From positions 62,001 to 126,000 of the forward strand of contig CAJTVU010000006.1 of the NCBI GenBank assembly GCA_910580235.1: a stretch of DNA of 64,000 nt, given 5' to 3'. The translations under genes and the position numbers were made by a program. Below the pieces are notes generated by a model that did not search any database, was not told where the DNA came from, and saw only the letters and a list, made by a program, of their open reading frames with translations. The stretch comes from an uncultured Dorea sp. Lineage in GTDB: Bacteria; Bacillota; Clostridia; Lachnospirales; Lachnospiraceae. This document shows positions 25,044 to 33,786 of this stretch, piece by piece; position 1 is the stretch's first letter; each line of letters starts with the position of its first letter.

Positions 25044-26174
25044 ATGGAGAAAGCAAAAGTTTATTACACAGATTTCCGCACAAGGCTGGGGGAAGGCCTC
25101 CCGACAAAGCTGCAAAGGCTGATGAAGAAAGCGGGGATCGCCAATATTGATATGGACGGAAAATTCGTCGCTATCAAGATGCATTTCGGCGAGCTGGGGA
25201 ATATCAGCTACTTACGCCCAAACTATGCGAAGGCTGTAGTGGATGTGGTGAAGGAGCTGGGAGGCATCCCGTTCCTGACGGACTGTAATACTATGTACCC
25301 GGGGAGCAGGAAGAATGCGATCGAGCATCTGTACTGCGCGTGGGAGAATGGATTTACGCCTCTTACCGTAGGCTGCCCGGTCATCATTGGAGACGGGCTG
25401 AAGGGGACGGACGATGTGGAAGTCCCGGTAGAAGGCGGAGAGTACATAGAAAAGGCGAAGATTGGGCGTGCGGTGATGGACGCGGACATCTTTATCAGCT
25501 TAACTCATTTTAAGGGACATGAGATGACAGGGTTTGGCGGCGCCATTAAGAATATTGGCATGGGATGCGGCTCCCGCGCCGGGAAGAACGCACAGCACTC
25601 CAACGGACAGCCGGACATCGACCCTGAGCTTTGCCGGGGCTGCCGCGCATGTATGAAGGAATGCGCCAACAATGGATTAAGCTTCAATGAAGAGACGAGG
25701 AAGATGTCAGTGGATCTTAACAACTGTGTCGGCTGCGGCCGGTGCATCGGGGCCTGCAATTTTGACGCTATTTCTTTTGCAGACGGAGCGGCGATAAAAG
25801 ACTTGAACTGTAGGATGGCAGAATACACAAAGGCGGTTCTGGCCGGACGTCCGAACTTCCATGTATCGATCATTGTGGATGTGTCGCCGCACTGTGACTG
25901 TCACAGCGAGAATGACGCGCCGATACTGCCGGACATCGGGATGTTTGCCTCCTTCGATCCGCTGGCGCTCGACCAGGCATGTGCGGACGCCTGCCTGAAA
26001 GCGACGCCGCTTCCGAACAGCCTTCTGGCCGATGAGATGGCGAGGAAAGATTTCTGCGATCATCACGATCATTTTGAGAACACGACGCCGAACTCAGAGT
26101 ACAAGACATGTCTTGCACATGCAGAGAAGATCGGGGTCGGGACGAAAGCGTATGAGATCGTGACGGTCCAGTAG
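25044..26174 (+). CDS. DUF362 domain protein with two 4Fe-4S clusters (376 aa)
   Basis: The N-terminal DUF362 domain contains KFVAIKMHFGELGN, then FLTDCNTMYPGSR, and DIFISLTHFKGHEMTGFGGA. A bacterial ferredoxin insert follows with CRGCRACMKEC near residue 198 and CVGCGRCIGAC near residue 228. The C-terminal part (VDVSPHCDCHSENDAPILPD) is family-typical. It is a soluble redox or Fe-S protein of unknown reaction. It starts 24 bases after the candidate selenoprotein, so the two are probably co-transcribed. GAAGGGG precedes the ATG. Confidence 0.9.
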   Translation: MEKAKVYYTDFRTRLGEGLPTKLQRLMKKAGIANIDMDGKFVAIKMHFGELGNISYLRPNYAKAVVDVVKELGGIPFLTDCNTMYPGSRKNAIEHLYCAWENGFTPLTVGCPVIIGDGLKGTDDVEVPVEGGEYIEKAKIGRAVMDADIFISLTHFKGHEMTGFGGAIKNIGMGCGSRAGKNAQHSNGQPDIDPELCRGCRACMKECANNGLSFNEETRKMSVDLNNCVGCGRCIGACNFDAISFADGAAIKDLNCRMAEYTKAVLAGRPNFHVSIIVDVSPHCDCHSENDAPILPDIGMFASFDPLALDQACADACLKATPLPNSLLADEMARKDFCDHHDHFENTTPNSEYKTCLAHAEKIGVGTKAYEIVTVQ

Positions 26175-26286
26175 GCGCCGGAGACAGCCCATTTATAGAG
26201 ATGTCCGATAAGTGAGGGACAGTATAACAATTACCTATTGGACATGCTCTCTGTTTGTTTATAAAATGAGATAAGGAGAAAAAGAT

Positions 26287-26315
26287 AAGCGTTGCGGCAA
26301 TGTGGAGCAACGCTT
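26287..26315 (+). promoter_or_regulatory. hairpin in the DUF362-TVP38 spacer
   Basis: AAGCGTTGC and GCAACGCTT form a perfect nine-base stem around an 11-base loop, followed by ATTTATT, only 24 bases before the next start codon. An additional partial stem (ATGTCC/GGACAT, 26201-26245) lies upstream. These could attenuate or terminate transcription between the two genes. Confidence 0.45.
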
Positions 26316-26339
26316 ATTTATTCGGGAGAGGCCTCACAT

Positions 26340-27026
26340 ATGAGAAATAAGAGATTATGGCTGTTTGCGGCCATTGTTATAGCCATTTTGATATTGAACT
26401 ATCGGTTCGGCTGGTCAGAGTATGTCGGGGATGCAAGGAATCTGGCATTTTTAGAAAGGATGGTCCAGGAGAACCTTCTTCTGGCTACAGCGATCTACAT
26501 GGTGGTGACCATCGTCGGAAGCGTCGCTCTGGCTCTCCCGGGGATTACGTTCGCTGTATTTGCCGGGCTGCTATTCGGCCCGGCGCTGGGGACGATATGC
26601 TGTTCCGTGGCGACGACGGCAGGAGCGGTCATTGCATTTCTTGTAGGAAGGTTCTTTTTAAAGGATAGCATCAAGCCGGTCGCTATGAAGAATCCATACT
26701 TGAAGAAATGGCTTTTTGATGAATCAGGGAACAATGAGCTGTTCATTCTTATGATTACAAGGCTCGTACCCCTCTTTCCTTATAATCTGCAGAATTTCGC
26801 CTATGGAGTGACGGACATTTCTTTTTGGAAATATGCGGTGGGCTCCCTTGTGTTCATGTTGCCGGGTACGGCTATGTACACAGTGGGTACGGCAGGGCTT
26901 GCCGATGAGAAGAACCGGGCGCTGTACATCAGCATCGCCGTATTGCTGGCGGCCTCGGTGACAGGCCTCGGCCTGTATTTTAAGAAACACTATGTCCAGG
27001 AGGAGACAGATGGAGAAGAAAAGTAG
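26340..27026 (+). CDS. TVP38/TMEM64 (VTT/DedA-like) membrane protein 1 (228 aa)
   Basis: A polytopic inner-membrane protein with the VTT domain: LPGITFAVFAGLLFGPALGT at about residue 75, the re-entrant GRFFL segment, and RLVPLFPYNLQNFAYGVTDISF near residue 145. VTT/DedA proteins are linked to lipid scrambling or carrier-lipid transport. ATG 26340 follows CGGGAGAGG. Its end overlaps the next gene by 17 bases, so they are one operon. A second TVP38 gene lies two genes on. Confidence 0.9.
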   Translation: MRNKRLWLFAAIVIAILILNYRFGWSEYVGDARNLAFLERMVQENLLLATAIYMVVTIVGSVALALPGITFAVFAGLLFGPALGTICCSVATTAGAVIAFLVGRFFLKDSIKPVAMKNPYLKKWLFDESGNNELFILMITRLVPLFPYNLQNFAYGVTDISFWKYAVGSLVFMLPGTAMYTVGTAGLADEKNRALYISIAVLLAASVTGLGLYFKKHYVQEETDGEEK

Positions 27027-28005
27027 GCACACAGACGTTTCCCGGTGCGTCCACTGCGGGAAATGCACGAAGAGCTGCACTTTTTTAAGTAAATATGAGA
27101 TAGACATTGGAAGCGCTGAGAAGCTAAAGGAATTGTCCTACCATTGCTTTCTGTGCGGGAAATGTTCTGAAGTGTGCCCGGTAGGGATAGACGGCCGCCA
27201 GGTAATCTTAGATATACGGAGAGCACAGGTGAGGGAAAATGGCGGATCGCCTCCAGAAAAAGGGTATGGCATGCTCCTGTGGGAAAAGAAGGATTACCGT
27301 TTCCGCAATTATAAGAACGGCGGCACAGAAAGCGTACTATTCCCGGGATGCAATTTCCCGTCTTTTTATCCGGCAACGACCCGGTATTTATCTAGGCTCC
27401 TGTGGGAGGAGGCGGGGATTGGGACTGTCTATGACTGTTGCGGCAAGCCGATCGCAGAGCTTGGGCTTGAAGATGCGGAGGCGCACATTCTGGAAAAGCT
27501 GGATAAGAGTCTCAAGGATTCCGGGGTGCGGGAGATTATCGTACTTTGCCCTAATTGCTACGCGTTCTTTGAAGGGCGGCTGTCTGTGAAAGTATCAAGC
27601 ATCTATGAGAAGCTTGCAGAACTTGGGCTTGGGCAGCCGGTGGAGGGCGTGGTACGGATATTCCCGCCCTGCCCGGACAGAGAGAGAGGAGCGCTGCTGT
27701 CTCACATAAAGCCGTTCCTCATGGAAGAGCCAGAAATACTGTCAGACAGCCAGTGCTGCGGCCTTGGCGGCTGTGGCGGAGTGCGCGAGCCTGCGCTGGC
27801 GGCAGGGATGGCAGGACATTATGCCGGTACGGACGGCGCGATCTGTACATATTGCGGCTCCTGCTCTGGGAATCTGGCGCGGGGAGGACATAAAGACACG
27901 GAGCATCTGCTAGTGAAGATCCTGGGGAGGGCAGAGAGGGCAGATACGAAGAGCTCCCTCGTCAATCGGATAAAGACAAAATACAGGAAGGAAAAGAGAG
28001 TATGA
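27010..28005 (+). CDS. (Fe-S)-binding, heterodisulfide reductase-like CCG-domain protein (331 aa)
   Basis: Two 4Fe-4S motifs open the protein (CVHCGKCTKSC near residue 13 and CFLCGKCSEVCP near residue 46). A cysteine-rich region follows, of the HdrB/GlpC kind: FPGCNFPSF, DCCGKP, CPNCYAFFEG, then QCCGLGGCGG and CTYCGSCSGNL. Such proteins pass electrons to disulfides or quinones. ATG 27010 has AGGAGG 6 bases upstream, inside the end of the TVP38 gene; its own stop overlaps the next start (ATGA). The tight overlaps indicate one operon with both TVP38 genes. Confidence 0.88.
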   Translation: MEKKSRHTDVSRCVHCGKCTKSCTFLSKYEIDIGSAEKLKELSYHCFLCGKCSEVCPVGIDGRQVILDIRRAQVRENGGSPPEKGYGMLLWEKKDYRFRNYKNGGTESVLFPGCNFPSFYPATTRYLSRLLWEEAGIGTVYDCCGKPIAELGLEDAEAHILEKLDKSLKDSGVREIIVLCPNCYAFFEGRLSVKVSSIYEKLAELGLGQPVEGVVRIFPPCPDRERGALLSHIKPFLMEEPEILSDSQCCGLGGCGGVREPALAAGMAGHYAGTDGAICTYCGSCSGNLARGGHKDTEHLLVKILGRAERADTKSSLVNRIKTKYRKEKRV

Positions 28006-28709
28006 AAAAAGAGAACAAATGGACAAAGAAATTAATCCTGCTGGCGGTCGTGGCTGCCGCGATTGCCGCGTACTTCCTTATTCCGTCTGTGAACAGTACG
28101 ATGAACGAGGTGTTCCGTATGTTTGCAAGCGGCGATTTTACAGTGGTAAAAGAGTTCGTGGCGTCTTACGGGGCATATGCGGCCGCTGTCTCATTCTTGC
28201 TGATGATCTTCCAGTCTATTGCAGCGCCGCTTCCAGCGTTCCTTTTAACTTTTGCGAATGCGAATCTGTTCGGCTGGTGGCAGGGAGCGATCCTGTCATG
28301 GACGAGCGCTATGGCGGGAGCGGCAGTTTGCTTCTATATCGCGAGGATCCTTGGGAGGGACGTGGCGGAGAAGCTGACCAGCAAGGCCGGTCTGGCGCAG
28401 ATAGATACGTTTTTTGAGAAATACGGCAAGAATACGATACTGATCTGCCGTCTGCTTCCTTTTGTGTCCTTTGATATCGTAAGCTATGCCGCAGGCTTAA
28501 CATCTATGTCTTTTGCGTCATTTTTTATCGCCACGGGCATCGGGCAGCTTCCTGCTACGATCGTGTATTCTTATGTGGGAGGCATGCTCACAGGCGGAGC
28601 GCAGCTATTTGTAACGGCTCTGATGATCTTATTCGCACTGTCGGCGCTCATAGTTATGATGCGTAAGATCTATATGGAGAAGCAGGCCAGGAGACAAGAG
28701 GGGAAATAG
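28002..28709 (+). CDS. TVP38/TMEM64 (VTT/DedA-like) membrane protein 2 (235 aa)
   Basis: The second VTT protein of the cluster has an N-terminal helix (LILLAVVAAAIAAYFLI), then SIAAPLPAFLLTFANANLFG, ARILGRDVAEKL and CRLLPFVSFDIVSYAAGLTSM. It is diverged from the first copy, so not a recent duplication. It starts inside the stop of the Fe-S gene (ATGA) and ends one base before the glycosyltransferase ATG. In other genomes TVP38 proteins travel with TIGR04282/TIGR04283 transferases, as here. Confidence 0.9.
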   Translation: MKKENKWTKKLILLAVVAAAIAAYFLIPSVNSTMNEVFRMFASGDFTVVKEFVASYGAYAAAVSFLLMIFQSIAAPLPAFLLTFANANLFGWWQGAILSWTSAMAGAAVCFYIARILGRDVAEKLTSKAGLAQIDTFFEKYGKNTILICRLLPFVSFDIVSYAAGLTSMSFASFFIATGIGQLPATIVYSYVGGMLTGGAQLFVTALMILFALSALIVMMRKIYMEKQARRQEGK

Positions 28710-30044
28710 ATGAGAAGGGCGATCATATTATTTACGCGCGTGCCTGTGCCGGGAAAGACAAAGACGCGGATGATGCCGTATCTGACAGAAAAACAGTGTG
28801 CAGCCTTGCACACTTGTTTTTTGCGGGACATTGAAGCGCAGTGCAGGAAATGCGAGGCGGATGTCTTCGTAAGCTATGCCCCGGAAGAGGGCGGGGAAGA
28901 GAAGCTAAAGCATATCCTTGGAGAGCAGGCCGGCTACTTCCCGCAGGAAGGGGAAGGGCTTGGAGAGCGGATGTACCACGCGCTTGCGAAAGCCTTCGGC
29001 CTTGGATATGAAGCCTGTCTTTTAATTGGGAGCGATATACCGGAAGTATGTGCGGAAGCTTTGGCTCGTGCATACCGCGTGCTGGAGAAGAAGGATGTGG
29101 TCTTTGGGCGGACGTCAGACGGAGGCTATTATCTTACAGGAATGAAGCGCCCCAGGGAGGAAGTGTTCGGCTTAAAAGAGTATGGGCATGGCGGCGTGCT
29201 CTCTGAGACGGTGCGGGAGCTTAAAAAAGCTGGGATCAGCGTAGGCTACACAGACACATTCGACGATATGGACACGCCGTCAGATTTAAACGGCTATCGG
29301 AAAAGAATGCGCGAGAGCGTCCGCCTGAAATCGAGCCATACCGGGCGCTATCTTGCCCGGAATGTGAAGATATCTGTTATCGTGCCTATTTATAATGAAG
29401 AGAAGACTATCGAGAGGCTACAAGAACAGCTCCTGCCTCTTCTGGGAAAATGTGAGATCCTTCTGGTGGACGGCGGCAGCACGGACGGGACGCTTAAGAA
29501 GATACTGCCGGGATTCATTTTGCTCCACTGCCCGAAAGGGCGGGCGCAGCAGATGAATTACGGAGCAGAGAGGAGCAGCGGAGACGTCCTATTCTTCCTC
29601 CACTGCGACAGCGAGCTTCCCGAGAAGCCACTTCAGGAGATCCGAAGGGTCATGCGGGACTTTCAGGCCGGGTGCTTCGGCGTCGCGTTCCATTCCCGGA
29701 ACTTTTTCATGTTTACATGCAGAGTCATATCCAATCACAGGATTAAGGACAGGAAAGTCATGTTCGGAGATCAGGGGATCTTCCTTGAGCGGGAGCTGTT
29801 CTTTGAGGCGGGCATGTATCCCGAGATCCCCGTGATGGAAGATTACCAGCTTTCTCTTGTATTAAAAGAGAAGGGCGTGAAGCTCGGGATGTGCAGGAAG
29901 CGCATCTACACGTCGGACAGGCGTTTCCCGAAAGGGACGATCCCCAAGCTGGAGCTGATGTGGAAGATGAACCGCCTCCGCAAGATGTACCGGGACGGTG
30001 TTCCCGCCGAGAAGATCAGCAGGCTATATGAAGATGTGAGGTAA
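28710..30044 (+). CDS. fused TIGR04282-TIGR04283 glycosyltransferase (444 aa)
   Basis: Two enzymes in one chain. Residues about 1-205 are a DUF2064/TIGR04282 nucleotidyl- or glycosyltransferase: IILFTRVPVPGKTKTRM, LLIGSDIPEV, VFGRTSDGGYYL and DTFDDMDTPSDL. Residues about 218-444 are a family-2 glycosyltransferase of type TIGR04283: ISVIVPIYNEEKTIERL, LLVDGGSTDGT, the DxD-like CDSE around residue 300, and MFGDQGIFLERELFFEAGM. These families were first defined as transferases associated with radical-SAM selenodomain proteins and are now linked to arsenosugar pathways. Neither ArsM nor ArsS is in the window, so the sugar product is open. Confidence 0.9.
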   Translation: MRRAIILFTRVPVPGKTKTRMMPYLTEKQCAALHTCFLRDIEAQCRKCEADVFVSYAPEEGGEEKLKHILGEQAGYFPQEGEGLGERMYHALAKAFGLGYEACLLIGSDIPEVCAEALARAYRVLEKKDVVFGRTSDGGYYLTGMKRPREEVFGLKEYGHGGVLSETVRELKKAGISVGYTDTFDDMDTPSDLNGYRKRMRESVRLKSSHTGRYLARNVKISVIVPIYNEEKTIERLQEQLLPLLGKCEILLVDGGSTDGTLKKILPGFILLHCPKGRAQQMNYGAERSSGDVLFFLHCDSELPEKPLQEIRRVMRDFQAGCFGVAFHSRNFFMFTCRVISNHRIKDRKVMFGDQGIFLERELFFEAGMYPEIPVMEDYQLSLVLKEKGVKLGMCRKRIYTSDRRFPKGTIPKLELMWKMNRLRKMYRDGVPAEKISRLYEDVR

Positions 30045-30049
30045 GGAAG

Positions 30050-31081
30050 ATGGAACGTACAAAAGGATTACAAGAGTATGTAAGAAGCAGTAGATACAGA
30101 CAAGGGCTGGGACTGCCGGAAGAGGCGCAGGAAGAGTATGAGCTGCTGGCGCAGGGAGAATACAACCGCAACTATCTGTTTACCCATCCTGTGACGGGAA
30201 AGAAGCTGGCGCTGCGGATCAATTTTGGAAGCCAGATGCATCTGGAGCGCCAGATCGAATACGAATATAAAGCGTTGAGGCTTCTTGGAGGGAGCGGGCG
30301 GACTCCACAGCCGCTGTATGTAGACGGGAGCAGAGAGCTCATCCCCTATGGGGTGATGGTGATGGAGTATCTTCCAGGCCATGCCCTCGACTACCGTACA
30401 GAGCTGCCTTTTGCAGCGGAATGTCTGGCGGACATCCACAGCGTCAGGATCCCGGAAGGCTGCGGCCTTCTGTCCCCGAAAGAGCCTCTTCGTGCTATTC
30501 TAGAGGAATGTGAGGAGATGGTGAAGGTTTACATGGAGTCTTCCGCCGGCGACAAAAAGAAGAAGAAAAAGATACGCTCGCTTCTTGACAAAGGCTGGGA
30601 GCGGGCAGATGAGCTGCGGCCCGCCAGATACAAGTGCTGCATTAATACAGAGCTGAATTCTACGAATTTCCTTATTAATGGAGAGGGAATGGGCAATTAT
30701 CTCATTGACTGGGAGAAGCCGCTGTATGGAGAGCCGGCGCAGGATCTGGGACATTTCCTCGCTCCTACGACTACGTTCTGGAAGACGGACGTCATACTGG
30801 ATCATAAGGAAGCGCAGCATTTTATCGACTTATATATAGAGAAAGTGGGAGGAAGATATGATACGTCTGATATAAAGGCCCGAACGAATGTGTACATTCC
30901 TATTACGTGCCTAAGAGGGATTACCTGGTGCGCGATGGCGTGGGTAGAATACGAGAAGCCTGGCAAAGAGATATTTAATATGTCCACATACAGGAAGCTG
31001 GAAGCATATTTAAGCGAAGCGTTCTTAGAAAATATTGAACGCAATTATTATGCCCGGCAGGGGGATCCCCTTGTATACTGA
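30050..31081 (+). CDS. protein-kinase-fold phosphotransferase, choline/aminoglycoside kinase-like (343 aa)
   Basis: The N-lobe has YNRNYLFTHPVTGKKLALRINFGS, ending in an EYEYKALRLLGG helix; the hinge is VMVMEYLPGHALD. The catalytic loop normally reads HGDLxxxN but here is NTELNSTN (residues 199-206), while the metal-binding Asp of LIDWEKP (residue 220) is kept. Loss of the catalytic His and Asp-to-Glu exchange suggest altered or very specific activity. It lies 5 bases after the fused transferase, so it probably phosphorylates the sugar or lipid product, or an acceptor. KKKKKK at about residue 168 is a basic surface loop. Confidence 0.8.
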   Translation: MERTKGLQEYVRSSRYRQGLGLPEEAQEEYELLAQGEYNRNYLFTHPVTGKKLALRINFGSQMHLERQIEYEYKALRLLGGSGRTPQPLYVDGSRELIPYGVMVMEYLPGHALDYRTELPFAAECLADIHSVRIPEGCGLLSPKEPLRAILEECEEMVKVYMESSAGDKKKKKKIRSLLDKGWERADELRPARYKCCINTELNSTNFLINGEGMGNYLIDWEKPLYGEPAQDLGHFLAPTTTFWKTDVILDHKEAQHFIDLYIEKVGGRYDTSDIKARTNVYIPITCLRGITWCAMAWVEYEKPGKEIFNMSTYRKLEAYLSEAFLENIERNYYARQGDPLVY

Positions 31082-31215
31082 GGGTATAGATACCTTGTAT
31101 AAGAGGGGCCGCTACATAAGAAAAAACAATGGGGAATCGGCTCTTCCTGGCTTGAACCAAAATAACCGGCGATTTATAATGGACAAGGATTCAGAAAAAA
31201 GGAGGAAGAAAGGTT

Positions 31216-32073
31216 ATGAAGAGAAGAATCGTAGCATTATTTTTTGTGGCCGCTCTAGCAGCAGCAATATCTGTCGGCTGCAAAGCGACAGAGGAGGCGT
31301 CGGGAACAGCTGGGGAGGAGACGACTGAAGACGCTGGGGAAGAGAAAGAGGAGCTCTCAGAAGGAGAGTATCAGTATGTGTCTGCGGCAGATACATTAAA
31401 GGCATCGGACGTGCATATACTGGACGTGAGAGAATGGGAGAAGTATGCTGCAGGAAGAGTGGCAGGCTCCGAGTGGTCCCCGATCTTCCCATTAGAGGAT
31501 GAAGCTCTCGTAGACTCTATGACCGAGTATGCAAAAGCGAACTTAAACGACGGAAAAGATATCTATCTTGTGTGCAATAGCGGTAAGAGAGGCGCGGAGA
31601 AGGCCACAGGCGTATTAAAAGACGCAGGGATCTCACCTGATTCTATCTATACGGTAGAGGGAGGAGCGGAGGCTCTTGGCAAGGAGAGCGGCGCGTTGGC
31701 TACAGACCGCTCAGAAGAAGCCATTGACTGGAAATATGTTTCTGGCAAAGAAGCAGTAGAAGCAGTTGGGAACGACGATATCCAGATCGTGGACGTGCGC
31801 GACGATGAAGCGTACGCGGAAGGACATTTAGAGGGATCTTATCAAGTGAGCTTAAAGGAGATTGAGAGCCCAGAGGCGCAGACAGCGATGTATGAGCTTG
31901 GAACGACGAAGCTTGACCCGGAGAAGCCGGTATACTTCCTCTGCTACAGCGGGAATAAATGTGCGAAGACAGGGATCTCTGTTTTGAAGGACGCAGGATT
32001 TGATCCGAACAACCTCTTTATCATTGAAGAAGGAGCAAAAGGCGCCGACGTAGCGGCAGCGTTTGTTAAGTAA
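31216..32073 (+). CDS. lipoprotein with two rhodanese domains (285 aa)
   Basis: A lipoprotein signal peptide ends in the lipobox ISVGC (Cys22). An acidic Glu/Thr-rich linker is followed by two rhodanese domains, with HILDVREWEKYAAGRV and catalytic loop CNSGKRG, then QIVDVRDDEAYAEGHL and catalytic loop CYSGNKC. Both cysteines are present, so sulfur (or selenium) transfer on the outer face of the membrane is possible. AAAGGAGGAAG precedes ATG 31216. It follows the phosphotransferase by 134 bases and may have its own promoter. A terminator follows. Confidence 0.9.
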   Translation: MKRRIVALFFVAALAAAISVGCKATEEASGTAGEETTEDAGEEKEELSEGEYQYVSAADTLKASDVHILDVREWEKYAAGRVAGSEWSPIFPLEDEALVDSMTEYAKANLNDGKDIYLVCNSGKRGAEKATGVLKDAGISPDSIYTVEGGAEALGKESGALATDRSEEAIDWKYVSGKEAVEAVGNDDIQIVDVRDDEAYAEGHLEGSYQVSLKEIESPEAQTAMYELGTTKLDPEKPVYFLCYSGNKCAKTGISVLKDAGFDPNNLFIIEEGAKGADVAAAFVK

Positions 32074-32100
32074 ATACATTTATAAGCATTCATAAAAAAA

Positions 32101-32135
32101 AGAGCGCACCTTGCGGGGGGCGTTCTTTCTGTTAT
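32101..32135 (+). terminator. terminator after the rhodanese lipoprotein
   Basis: AGAGCGC (32101-32107) pairs with GCGTTCT (32120-32126) with an inner ACC/GGG extension, preceded by eight A and followed by TTCTGTTAT. Confidence 0.6.
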
Positions 32136-32178
32136 ATAATGAGAAAAAGAAACTTTAAGACAGCACAAAGGATGAGAG

Positions 32179-33723
32179 ATGGCGGACAGTACGAAGAGCG
32201 GCAGGCAGCGGGCGGCGGGGAGAGAAGCTCCCCGGGAAAGAAGGAAGCCACAGGAAACAAAACAGCAGACAAGACGGCCGCGCCGGGAAGGGGCGGAAAG
32301 CAGCGATCAGAGCGGCAGGCAGCAGAGCAGGATAAGAGCGCAGCGTATACGGCGTGAGAGAAGGCGGCGGCAGGTAAGAAGGCAAAGGATCATAGTTGTA
32401 GAAGGCATGGTGCTTCTGTCTCTTATTTTCGTGCTTATCGGAGTCAGCATTTACCAGAAAGTAAGAGCGAGGAAGATAGATACAGTCCTGAGAGCGTCCC
32501 TTGAAGAGTGTTACGGGGAGCTCGCAGCGGAAAGAAAAGAACAGGAAGAGTTCGCAGATTGGTTTTTAAAAGAATATCCTGAGCAGATGAAGGAAAAACT
32601 CTTTGCGAAGGCAAAGGAAGGGGAGCTGACGGAAAAAGGGGTCCATGAGGCTACCGGGGAGACGCTGCATGTGCTGTCTGACCGGAAGAAAGGGTATCTG
32701 AAAGATGAGAAGACGGCAGCAGAGCATCAGATCTACATGCGAGATGGCCGATCGAAAGATGTGGCCAAGGTAACGGTCGCAGGGGATCTGTGCCTGGAGG
32801 AGGATGGATTCGTCCTGGATCATTATGATGAGGCGAAGGGGCTGTCTGGGAGCATCGCGCCTGAAATACTGGACATGACGAACAAGACCGATATTTTCTA
32901 TCTGAACCATGAGTACTGTGCCAGCGACCGCGGAGAGCCGCTGGAAGGGAAGTATTACACGTTCCGCGCCAAGCCGGAGCGCATGGGGCTTCTAAAAGAA
33001 ATGGGGACAGACTTGGTATCTCTTGCGAATAATCATATTTATGATTATGGGGAGGAGGCCATGCTGGACACGATAAAATATCTGGAGGCGGATGATCTTG
33101 TCTATGTGGGCGGCGGGCGCAACAAAGAAGAAGCCGTCCGTCCAGTGTACTTCCTCATTAATGGGATGAAGATCGGGTTTGTCGCCGCCACGAACGCGGA
33201 GTCTATGCGTTATACCCCAGCCGCGACGGAAAATTCGGCGGGAGTGCTGGAGGCATATGACACGGCGGAATATAACGAGGTGATCCGGGAAGCGTCGAAG
33301 AAATGTGATTATCTGATCGCCTATATGCACTGGGGGCCGGAGGACGTGACGCAGTATGATGAAGAGCAGGCGGCTCAGGGGAGAGAATTCCTTGCATCCG
33401 GCGCGGATATCGTAGTGGGAGGGCATCCTCACGTGCTTCAGGGGATCGAGTATGTGGAAGGCAAGCCCATTGTCTACAGTATGGGAGACTTCTGGTTCAA
33501 CGGGGAGACGAAATATACGGGGCTTCTGAACCTGGACATTACAATTGACGGGCTTTCGGAGATGTCCTTTGTACCTTGTCTTCAGACAGAGTACACGACG
33601 CAGTACTTAAACGATGAGAACGAGCAGAGAGAGATGTATGATTTCCTGGAGGGGCTGTCTCCAAACGCTGTCATAGGAGACGACGGCGTCGTGAAGGAGG
33701 CTCCAGGAGCGAACAATCCATAG
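32179..33723 (+). CDS. CapA family metallophosphatase-like protein, membrane-anchored (514 aa)
   Basis: A very basic, Arg/Gln-rich cytoplasmic head (about 70 residues) is followed by one membrane helix (VVEGMVLLSLIFVLIGVSIY). The outer domain (about residues 195-500) is of the PgsA/CapA type: VTVAGDLCLEEDG, NHEYCASDRG, LVSLANNHIYDYGEEAM, MHWGPEDVTQYDEEQ, DIVVGGHPHVLQGIEY and YSMGDFWFN. These carry the metal-binding Asp, Asn and His residues. The family is linked to poly-gamma-glutamate capsule or peptidoglycan-related hydrolysis, but no pgsBC genes are present, so the substrate is unknown. Confidence 0.88.
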   Translation: MADSTKSGRQRAAGREAPRERRKPQETKQQTRRPRREGAESSDQSGRQQSRIRAQRIRRERRRRQVRRQRIIVVEGMVLLSLIFVLIGVSIYQKVRARKIDTVLRASLEECYGELAAERKEQEEFADWFLKEYPEQMKEKLFAKAKEGELTEKGVHEATGETLHVLSDRKKGYLKDEKTAAEHQIYMRDGRSKDVAKVTVAGDLCLEEDGFVLDHYDEAKGLSGSIAPEILDMTNKTDIFYLNHEYCASDRGEPLEGKYYTFRAKPERMGLLKEMGTDLVSLANNHIYDYGEEAMLDTIKYLEADDLVYVGGGRNKEEAVRPVYFLINGMKIGFVAATNAESMRYTPAATENSAGVLEAYDTAEYNEVIREASKKCDYLIAYMHWGPEDVTQYDEEQAAQGREFLASGADIVVGGHPHVLQGIEYVEGKPIVYSMGDFWFNGETKYTGLLNLDITIDGLSEMSFVPCLQTEYTTQYLNDENEQREMYDFLEGLSPNAVIGDDGVVKEAPGANNP

Positions 33724-33786
33724 TATCATGGAGGCTGCCTTTTGGCTCCAACATCATCATAATAAAAGAAAGGAAGGGATATAGAG

